Shown piece by piece: positions 5,728 to 10,462 of a stretch of DNA of 10,462 nt. The first letter of the stretch is position 1. Each line of letters starts with the position of its first letter. Below the pieces are notes generated by a model. It was not told the origin of the DNA. It saw nothing but the letters and a program-made list of their open reading frames with translations, and did no database searches. Made by a program: the position numbers and the translations under genes. This DNA comes from JAYTUJ01 sp043744615 (lineage in GTDB: Bacteria; Patescibacteriota; Minisyncoccia; Phycocordibacterales; CAIRYW01). The stretch spans positions 1 through 10,462 of the forward strand of contig JAYTUJ010000008.1 of the NCBI GenBank assembly GCA_043744615.1. Reading direction: 5' to 3'.

Positions 5728-6918
5728 ATGCCACAAATTAAACCAGAAGTAGAGACATTTGCCCGAATAAAAGTTATTGGGGTTGGAGGTTCAGGAAAGA
5801 ACGCATTGAATCATATGATCAACTCAAAAGTTGGCGGTGTTGATTTTATTTCAGTTAACACTGATGCTCAAGACTTACTAAATTCTCTTTCAAAGAAAAA
5901 AATCCATATTGGAAAAAATCTAACAAAAGGTTTAGGAACAGGCATGAATCCAGAACTTGGAAAACGTGCAATTGAAGAAACAAAAGAAGAAATTCAAGAA
6001 GCAATCAAAGGTGCTGATATGGTTTTTATTGCATGTGGTATGGGTGGTGGAACCGGAACCGGTGCCTCACCTGTTGTTGCAAAAACAGCAAAAGAACTTG
6101 GGGCACTCACTGTAGCAGTTGTTACAAAACCTTTTTTCTTTGAAGGCTCACAACGATCAAAACTCGCAGAACAAGGAATTGAAAATCTAAAACAAGAAGT
6201 CGATGCACTTATCGTTATTCCTAACGATCGACTTCTTGCAACCATCTCAAAAGACACTCCTGCTTCACAAGCATTTAGTACATGTGACGAAGTACTTAAA
6301 CAAGCTGTTGAGGGTATTTCAGACCTTATAACTACACCAGGGATTATCAACATCGACTTTGCCGACATTAGAGCAATTATGCAAAATGCAGGTTCTGCAC
6401 TTATGGGAATCGGTAAAGCAAGTGGTGAAAAACGAGCAGAAGAAGCTGCAAAAGCCGCAATCAATTCACCTCTTTTAGATATTTCTATTAGTGGCGCTCG
6501 AGGAGTTCTTTTCTCAGTTGCTGGTGGTGATGATCTCACTATGTTTGAAATTCAAGAAGCTGCAAAAGTAATTACAGAATCAATCGATGCTAACGCTAAA
6601 GTTATTTTTGGAACCGTAAAAGATTCTTCACTAAAAAAAGATGAAGTAAAAGTTACCGTTATCGCAACAGGATTTCCAGAACCAGGAGGAACAGAACGCC
6701 GAACAACTCTGTTTCAATCGACCGCTCCATCAAATTCTCAAAGTTCAGTATCAGCAGGATTAAGTGGCTTAACTCAAAATATTGGGGGCTCGGAAGAACG
6801 AGGAAAAATATTTAATACACTTCCTCAAAAAGAAGAAGAAATTAAACCTGTTTTTAAAGACGAAGATGATGACTGGGGCGCTGTTCCTGCATTTTTACGA
6901 CGATCAAAGCTAAAATAA
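5728..6918 (+). CDS. ftsZ: Cell division protein FtsZ
   Basis: Tubulin-like GTPase that polymerises into the cytokinetic Z-ring. 396 residues. The N-terminal nucleotide domain starts IKVIGVGGSGKNALNHM (14-30), and the tubulin signature GGGTGTG is at 106-112. The T7 synergy loop NIDFADIRAIM (208-218) contains the two catalytic acidic residues Asp210 and Asp213. The C-terminal domain runs to about 315, followed by a low-complexity linker (about 320-378) and a conserved tail DDDWGAVPAFLRRSKLK (380-396), the peptide that FtsA binds. Both a tail and a membrane-anchored FtsA are encoded, so the tether appears intact. ATG 5728 is 6 nt from a probable -10, suggesting a leaderless mRNA. The gene converges on the coiled-coil gene with only 16 nt between stops. 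Confidence 0.97.
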   Translation: MPQIKPEVETFARIKVIGVGGSGKNALNHMINSKVGGVDFISVNTDAQDLLNSLSKKKIHIGKNLTKGLGTGMNPELGKRAIEETKEEIQEAIKGADMVFIACGMGGGTGTGASPVVAKTAKELGALTVAVVTKPFFFEGSQRSKLAEQGIENLKQEVDALIVIPNDRLLATISKDTPASQAFSTCDEVLKQAVEGISDLITTPGIINIDFADIRAIMQNAGSALMGIGKASGEKRAEEAAKAAINSPLLDISISGARGVLFSVAGGDDLTMFEIQEAAKVITESIDANAKVIFGTVKDSSLKKDEVKVTVIATGFPEPGGTERRTTLFQSTAPSNSQSSVSAGLSGLTQNIGGSEERGKIFNTLPQKEEEIKPVFKDEDDDWGAVPAFLRRSKLK

Positions 6919-6934
6919 GATCTAAAACCTTAGT

Positions 6935-7288
6935 TTAGACACTGACCGATTTTTTGAATTTATTTAATCCTTCTTCGACAATGTCAAAACGTTCGTCTAC
7001 TTGGTCAAACTTACTAAAAACAGTTTGAAAGTTTTGTGCAGAAATAACAACTAAGCTGTCTAGTGTAGACGCGATATTGTCTAATTTTATTTCTACAGTA
7101 TCTAGTCTTTTTTCGACTTTATCTAATCTAGCTTCTACCTTAGTTAGCCTAATATCTAGGTTATCTATTTTTTTATCGAGAGAGTCAAACTTCGCTTCTA
7201 ATTTATCGAACTTATTGTCTAATGAATCAAACTTTTCACTCAGTTTTTCTACTATTGTACCTAATTTTTCTAAAGTCATTCGAGCCAT
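6935..7288 (-). CDS. Small heptad-repeat coiled-coil protein, function unknown
   Basis: 117 residues from ATG 7288 (MARMTLEKLG). The longer frame begins with a TTG at 7330 and adds 14 residues unlike the rest; ATG at 7279 is another option. From about residue 17 to 80 the protein is an almost perfect run of heptads (FDSLDNK, FDKLEAK, FDSLDKK, IDNLDIR, LTKVEAR, LDKVEKR, LDTVEIK, LDNIAST), with hydrophobic a and d positions and highly charged flanks. A second, shorter coiled stretch lies at about 90-112. There is no signal peptide, membrane segment or catalytic motif. It should form a long parallel or antiparallel helical bundle. Proteins of this pattern occur in many genomes without assigned function, and database matches driven only by heptads mean little. 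It lies tail-to-tail with ftsZ and head-to-head with trxB. The ORF is convincing; its role is not known. Confidence 0.75.
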   Translation of the reverse strand: MARMTLEKLGTIVEKLSEKFDSLDNKFDKLEAKFDSLDKKIDNLDIRLTKVEARLDKVEKRLDTVEIKLDNIASTLDSLVVISAQNFQTVFSKFDQVDERFDIVEEGLNKFKKSVSV

Positions 7289-7395
7289 ATTTCTTTTATG
7301 TGTAAATTTATAATACACAAACTCTATCAATACGAGATAAAATAAAAATGAATTTTTACTTCTTTTTTAATGAGATTTTAATTACACAATAAAAG

Positions 7396-7404
7396 TGCTA
7401 AAAT
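7396..7404 (+). promoter_or_regulatory. Extended -10 promoter of the trxB-like gene
   Basis: TGCTAAAAT (7396-7404) is an extended -10 (TGn plus TAAAAT). The -35 region is only T-rich. ATG 7403 overlaps the -10, so the next in-frame ATG at 7415, 10 nt downstream, is the sensible start. It lies in the 126-bp divergent gap shared with the coiled-coil gene. Confidence 0.5.
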
Positions 7405-7414
7405 GATCAATACT

Positions 7415-8356
7415 ATGCAATACGAATTAATCATTATCGGGGGTGGACCTGCTGGAGTTTCTGCAGGAGTTTACGCTGCTCGAAAAAAAATAAACACTCT
7501 TTTTTTAACCTTTGATTTTCAAAGTCAAAGTACCGTTTCAACAGATATTCAAAACTGGATTGGTACACCCTCAATTTCTGGTCAAGATTTTGCAAAAAAT
7601 ATGGAAGCTCATGTTCGGGCATATGCTGGTGATTCTGTTCAAATTCAAACAGGAGTAAAAGCTACTGATATCCAAAAAATTACAGATGCTGACTCAGAAG
7701 CTAAATTTATAGTGACCACCGATGACGGAAAATCGTACGAAACAAAAACAATTTTAATTGCCACAGGCAGTACTCGTCGAAAAATAGAAGCTAAAAACGC
7801 AGACATTTTTGAACACAAAGGCCTTACCTATTGTGCATCATGTGATGGACCCGTTTTTGAAGGACAAGACGTTGCAGTATTAGGAGGAGGAAACGCCGCA
7901 TTTGAAACCGCAGCACAATTACTTGCCTACTGTTCTTCAGTAACTCTAATTAATCGTGGTGAAAGTTTTAGAGCTGATGAAGTAACTGTTGAAAAACTTT
8001 CAAAAAATCCTAAATTTAAAATAATAAAAAATGCAGAGGTTACTGAAATCGCCGGAAATAAATTTGTAAGTGGCGTTGTGTATAAAAATACCAAAACAGA
8101 TACGCTCGAAAATGTAGCGGTTACTGGAGTGTTTGTTGAAATCGGACTTATACCCACAACTGATTACGTAAAAAATGTTATTGAATTAAATAGTTTCGGA
8201 CAAATTCCTGTTGACGCAAAAACACAACAAACAAAAACCCCTGGAATTTGGGCTGCTGGTGATTGCACCGACGGAATCTATCATCAAAACAATATCGCCG
8301 CAGGAGACGCAGTTAAAGCCCTTGAGGACATCTACGTGACTTTGCATACAAAATAA
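7415..8356 (+). CDS. trxB: Thioredoxin reductase-like FAD disulfide oxidoreductase
   Basis: Flavoenzyme that passes electrons through FAD to a redox-active CxxC and on to thioredoxin-type partners in the cytosol. 313 residues from ATG 7415, a normal TrxB length. The FAD dinucleotide fold is IIIGGGPAGVSAGVYAAR (6-23), the redox site is CASCDG (140-145) and the second dinucleotide fold is VAVLGGGNAAFETA (153-166). The C-terminal FAD motif is GIWAAGDCTDG (277-287). Two departures stand out. The NADPH 2'-phosphate motif HRRxxFR reads NRGESFR (180-186), so NADH or another donor is possible. The usual GGQ after the first sheet is replaced by QSQST. The gene is monocistronic in this view and converges with the CofE-like gene 21 bp later. 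The class is secure; the electron donor and partner are not. Confidence 0.9.
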   Translation: MQYELIIIGGGPAGVSAGVYAARKKINTLFLTFDFQSQSTVSTDIQNWIGTPSISGQDFAKNMEAHVRAYAGDSVQIQTGVKATDIQKITDADSEAKFIVTTDDGKSYETKTILIATGSTRRKIEAKNADIFEHKGLTYCASCDGPVFEGQDVAVLGGGNAAFETAAQLLAYCSSVTLINRGESFRADEVTVEKLSKNPKFKIIKNAEVTEIAGNKFVSGVVYKNTKTDTLENVAVTGVFVEIGLIPTTDYVKNVIELNSFGQIPVDAKTQQTKTPGIWAAGDCTDGIYHQNNIAAGDAVKALEDIYVTLHTK

Positions 8357-8377
8357 AGAATAGAACCGAACCCTAAT

Positions 8378-9097
8378 TTAAGCCTTAAACATTGGACGAT
8401 ACATATCGTCTTCGATAGAAATGTTTAATTCTTTTTTATTAACTTCTGAGCAAAATTTCACTTTTACATCATTTATGATTGCTAAAGGTTTTTGTTCGTT
8501 TCCTTCACCCATTTCATAGACAGCTCCTGCTGCAAGACTATCTGCAACATCAACTCGAGAAAATTTAAATCCCCTTCCAAAAATATCTTTTGATCTTAGA
8601 TACGACTTAATACCCTTAAAACCAGCATACCCAATAGCTTGACCAGTTATTCCTGCGCGTAAAGGAGCTGTTCTACTGTCGGTAATTATGACCCCGAGTT
8701 TTTTGATATTAAAGTGCTTCATCATATATACACGAATTTTTTGTGCCGCCAAAAAACTATCTTTAGGTAAAAGTATTAATGAATTATTTGCATTAGATTC
8801 ATCAATACCAGCAGAAGCCATCACAATTCCATCTTTTATAGTAAGCCATGTATATTTAGTTTTTAGACTAAATTCACTTTCTTCTTTTATTAATTTTTCT
8901 TTTAACTTTTCTATATCTTTTTTTGAGGTTTTTTTAGAATATTCAATAACTCGCCCCTCTGACAAAGCCACAATCTTTGAAGTAACAACAAGAATATCTT
9001 CATTTTTTAATATATGATTTTTTAAGGAAGAAATAATAAATTCATATATATTTTGATTCTTTAAAAAGATTTTAGTTTTTATTGCTTGAATTTTCAT
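8378..9097 (-). CDS. CofE-like gamma-glutamyl ligase (F420-0:L-glutamate ligase family)
   Basis: In archaea and actinobacteria CofE adds glutamate to coenzyme F420-0 using GTP. Homologs in organisms without F420 are sometimes labelled putative folate-type gamma-glutamate ligases. The 239 residues match the family length. Recognisable blocks are DILVVTSKIVALSEGRVI (34-51), DGIVMASAGIDESNAN (89-104), LLPKDS (109-114), ITDSRTAPLRAGITGQAIGYAGF (138-160), DIFGR (171-175), VDVADSLAAGA (182-192) and MGEGNEQKP (196-204). The longer frame starts at 9115, overlapping the upstream gene. ATG 9097 is chosen because the previous stop (TAA at 9101-9099) precedes it by one nucleotide, a typical translational-coupling arrangement. 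The acceptor substrate is unknown: no other F420 or folate gene is present in the window. Confidence 0.82.
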   Translation of the reverse strand: MKIQAIKTKIFLKNQNIYEFIISSLKNHILKNEDILVVTSKIVALSEGRVIEYSKKTSKKDIEKLKEKLIKEESEFSLKTKYTWLTIKDGIVMASAGIDESNANNSLILLPKDSFLAAQKIRVYMMKHFNIKKLGVIITDSRTAPLRAGITGQAIGYAGFKGIKSYLRSKDIFGRGFKFSRVDVADSLAAGAVYEMGEGNEQKPLAIINDVKVKFCSEVNKKELNISIEDDMYRPMFKA

Positions 9098-9098
9098 A

Positions 9099-9734
9099 TT
9101 AACTTTGTTGAACATTATTTTCTTTTAAGATATTGATGTAGGCGTATGACAAAGGTGTGTATAATAATCCCATACCAATTTTATAGATCCACCAACTAAA
9201 ACCTGCAATTAAAATCGTTTTTAACGGGTACTGTGGCACACCCCAAAACGCAATAAGCATAAATAAGTAAGAATCAAGAAATTGTGACCAAATATTAGAG
9301 ATTGTTGAAGAAAGCCAAAACGACTTGTTTTGTAATTTTTTCTTAAATTTAAAAAATATCGAAACATCTTGAAACTCGGCAACAGCATAGGCAACAAGTG
9401 AAGCAATTGCCATTCTAAAAGAAATCCCAAACATAGTATTGTAGCTATCTTTTGCCCACAAACCGTCTGTTGACCAAGGAGTAGCGAGTGAAACGACTGA
9501 ATACACCATAAATAAAAGAATCGACACAATACCGGCAATAACAAAATTTCGAGCTGTTTCTTTTCCGTATACTTGCCCCACAACGTCAGTGGTAATAAAA
9601 ACAATTGGAAAAAAGAATATTGCAACTGAAATATGTGTACCAAACAAAAATGGCATTAATTTAAGCCCAAGAGTATTAGAAGCGAATAAAGAAACAAGAT
9701 ACAACGTAAGCGCAATAGTTAATTTTAAATTCAT
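9099..9734 (-). CDS. yhhQ: YhhQ/VUT-family membrane transporter, probable queuosine-precursor uptake
   Basis: Integral membrane protein of COG1738/DUF165. E. coli YhhQ imports 7-deazaguanine precursors of the tRNA nucleoside queuosine (preQ0, preQ1). 211 residues from ATG 9734; a TTG four codons earlier is less likely. About six hydrophobic segments are visible, at roughly 6-30, 34-52, 65-85, 105-122, 150-167 and 173-193. Family signatures are the acidic FPIVFITTDVVGQVYGKETAR (42-62), the ALVAYAVAEFQDV-type helix (110-123) and SNIWSQFLDSYLF (146-158), matching the S-Q-x-x-D pattern of YhhQ. It is the first gene of a two-gene minus-strand unit with the CofE-like ligase. A 65-nt hairpin ends 5 nt before the start codon. 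Queuosine precursor as substrate is inferred from the family; no tgt or que gene is in view. Confidence 0.85.
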   Translation of the reverse strand: MNLKLTIALTLYLVSLFASNTLGLKLMPFLFGTHISVAIFFFPIVFITTDVVGQVYGKETARNFVIAGIVSILLFMVYSVVSLATPWSTDGLWAKDSYNTMFGISFRMAIASLVAYAVAEFQDVSIFFKFKKKLQNKSFWLSSTISNIWSQFLDSYLFMLIAFWGVPQYPLKTILIAGFSWWIYKIGMGLLYTPLSYAYINILKENNVQQS

Positions 9735-9739
9735 AATAT

Positions 9740-9804
9740 CTATCAATAAGTTAATAAAACGAGCAAATAATTTTTGCTTGTTGAGTTTAATTAATTATTG
9801 ATAG
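9740..9804 (-). promoter_or_regulatory. Long imperfect hairpin immediately upstream of yhhQ
   Basis: CTATCAATAA (9740-9749) and TTATTGATAG (9795-9804) are perfect reverse complements. Inside them TTAAT/ATTAA and GCAA/TTGC-type pairing continues towards an AT-rich loop near 9768-9772. In the mRNA sense it ends 5 nt before the yhhQ ATG, so it could block initiation or, in duplex DNA, serve as an operator. The preQ1-I riboswitch consensus (C-rich aptamer stem with A-rich tail) is not visible. The rest of the 115-bp gap (to 9849) shows only two GTTATAT copies 20 bp apart (9807 and 9827). Confidence 0.5.
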
Positions 9805-9849
9805 TAGTTATATCATGGTCCTAAAAGTTATATACGTACTGTAACATAT

Positions 9850-10359
9850 TTAAAATTTTCGGCTATCGTATGCCCAATGAAGTAGAGCTTGTCGTTGTCG
9901 TGGACGACAAAATACATCACCGGCTCGGCAATGTTGTGCTATTTGTGAAGTATGTCGTCGCATAGCCTTCCAACGCTTAATTTGGCGAGCGTCGTCAATA
10001 TGGCGCCTTCCAAGATAGTATCGGCAATACCACTGAAACCAACCACGAGGATCATCAACGTGTATCCAGCCTTTTTGTTCCCAGACCGAAAGGGGCTGGC
10101 TGGCGTTGATGCCAAAGAAGTTTAATTCTTTGTGTTGTTTGTTGTCGGGCGAAAGCTTCGCTTTCGCCCACCACCCCTTCGGCAACTCCTTCGGTTTATC
10201 CTTAAAATAAATTCCACCAAAAATCCCCAGCTCAAACATTTGTTGTGGGGTTAAATCTGGCTTAAATTCAGGATCAAAGTTTTTTCCAACCGGTTCAGTC
10301 AATGTATACCGATAATTCTTTTGCCGAAAATCGTTGACGATAATTAATTTTTGTTTCAT
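9850..10359 (-). CDS. Unrecognised 169-residue aromatic/basic protein, higher GC than neighbours
   Basis: I do not recognise a named family. The protein is soluble, with no signal peptide or membrane segment. It has an N-terminal part of about 60 residues (MKQKLIIVNDFRQKNYRYTL..., TPQQMFELGIFGG) and then a strikingly Trp/Tyr-rich middle with LPKGWWAKAKLS (59-70), LNFFGINASQPLSVWEQKGW, and DPRGWFQWYCRYYLGRRHIDDARQIKRW (about 103-130). The Arg/His/Cys-rich end, including CRPRQRQALLHWAYDSRKF, holds three Cys in all (CRYY, HCR, FCRP). The dense conserved-looking aromatics suggest a genuine folded, possibly nucleic-acid-binding, domain. Lines sampled across 9901-10140 are about 47% GC, against 13-30% in lines sampled elsewhere, suggesting horizontal acquisition. 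ATG 10359 follows TATAAT by 16 nt. A 10-bp GC-rich inverted repeat (10147-10169) lies in the coding sequence over WAKAKLSP. Confidence 0.75.
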   Translation of the reverse strand: MKQKLIIVNDFRQKNYRYTLTEPVGKNFDPEFKPDLTPQQMFELGIFGGIYFKDKPKELPKGWWAKAKLSPDNKQHKELNFFGINASQPLSVWEQKGWIHVDDPRGWFQWYCRYYLGRRHIDDARQIKRWKAMRRHTSQIAQHCRAGDVFCRPRQRQALLHWAYDSRKF

Positions 10360-10375
10360 TTTATTGTTTAAATTA

Positions 10376-10381
10376 ATTATA
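10376..10381 (-). promoter_or_regulatory. Consensus -10 for the right-end orphan gene
   Basis: On the minus strand a perfect TATAAT ends 16 nt before the ATG at 10359. No convincing -35 lies 16-18 bp upstream (TATTTT/GTATTT only). The implied 5' leader is about 9 nt, slightly longer than at the other genes. Confidence 0.5.
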
Positions 10382-10410
10382 CACTTTGTTATAGCTTAAA
10401 ATACAGTAGA

Positions 10411-10441
10411 AAACCCCGCACAGCTTTGCTGTGCGGGGTTT
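10411..10441 (-). terminator. Strong GC-rich intrinsic terminator, usable on both strands
   Basis: Perfect 14-bp stem AAACCCCGCACAGC/GCTGTGCGGGGTTT with a 3-nt TTT loop. On the minus strand the stem is followed by TTTTCT, on the plus strand by TTTATC, so it works better for minus-strand transcripts. It most likely ends a minus-strand gene lying beyond the right edge, insulating the orphan gene from it. Confidence 0.85.
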
Positions 10442-10462
10442 ATCTGTAAAGTTAGCATTTTC

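Noticed and set aside
5994..6539. 181-codon open frame on the minus strand inside ftsZ
   Set aside because: It lies entirely antisense to the conserved FtsZ core and its Ser/Ala/Pro-rich translation shows no domain; it is a codon-bias shadow.
6919..6940. Small TCTAAA/TTTAGA inverted repeat between ftsZ and the coiled-coil gene as a terminator
   Set aside because: Only six AT pairs and no U-tract on either strand; too weak to call.
8395..8410. GACGAT/ATCGTC inverted repeat in the 3' end of the CofE-like gene
   Set aside because: Six base pairs within coding sequence, no U-tract and no link to a regulatory site; probably chance.
9221..9643. 140-codon minus-strand frame, rich in Leu and Phe, overlapping yhhQ
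   Set aside because: It is the alternative frame of the membrane protein on the same strand; yhhQ has the family motifs and a sensible start.
9735..9849. Possible preQ1 riboswitch ahead of yhhQ
   Set aside because: The preQ1-I consensus, with its C-rich pairing segment and A-rich tail, is absent; only an AT-rich hairpin can be supported.

Overview
This is about 10.5 kb of AT-rich bacterial chromosome, densely packed with mostly housekeeping genes. The protein sequences look most like the Candidate Phyla Radiation (Patescibacteria, probably a Parcubacteria-type lineage). The reasons are a four-repeat ribosomal S1, short and divergent versions of universal proteins, a HisRS-like paralog, an F420-ligase-like protein in a lineage not expected to make F420, heavy use of CGA arginine codons, and start codons with no visible Shine-Dalgarno. 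This placement is inferred from protein character, not from a marker tree.

Layout, left to right. The 3' part of rpsA (S1, +) converges on pth (peptidyl-tRNA hydrolase, -). The 160 bp between them is almost entirely one large inverted-repeat element whose outer arms include both stop codons. From a divergent promoter region opposite pth runs a + strand block: lepB (signal peptidase I), a catalytically degenerate HisRS-like gene, rpsU (bS21), ybeY (16S rRNA maturation RNase), ftsA and ftsZ. Here translation, rRNA maturation and division-ring genes sit together. ftsZ converges on a small minus-strand protein that is almost pure heptad-repeat coiled coil. Next comes trxB-like (+), converging on a minus-strand pair: a YhhQ/VUT-family transporter followed after 1 nt by a CofE-like gamma-glutamyl ligase. 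The last gene (-) is an unrecognised 169-residue, Trp/Tyr/Arg-rich protein of clearly higher GC (about 47% over its sampled core, against roughly 30% or less in lines sampled elsewhere). A strong GC-rich hairpin terminator closes the window.

Regulatory theme: for pth, lepB, rpsU, ftsZ and trxB the best -10 hexamer lies only 6-10 nt before the ATG, so these mRNAs are probably leaderless or nearly so. This also corrects several starts: pth, lepB, trxB, the coiled-coil gene, the CofE-like gene and yhhQ all start downstream of the longest possible open frame.

Most unusual observations: (1) the large branched inverted-repeat element between rpsA and pth; (2) a perfect 19-bp terminator-like hairpin after rpsU that also encodes the conserved-looking N-terminus of YbeY; (3) a HisRS-like protein lacking recognisable motif 2 and motif 3 arginines; (4) the YhhQ plus CofE-like pair with a 65-nt hairpin immediately before the start codon; (5) the compositionally foreign orphan gene at the right end. 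No mobile element, CRISPR array, tRNA or rRNA gene was found.
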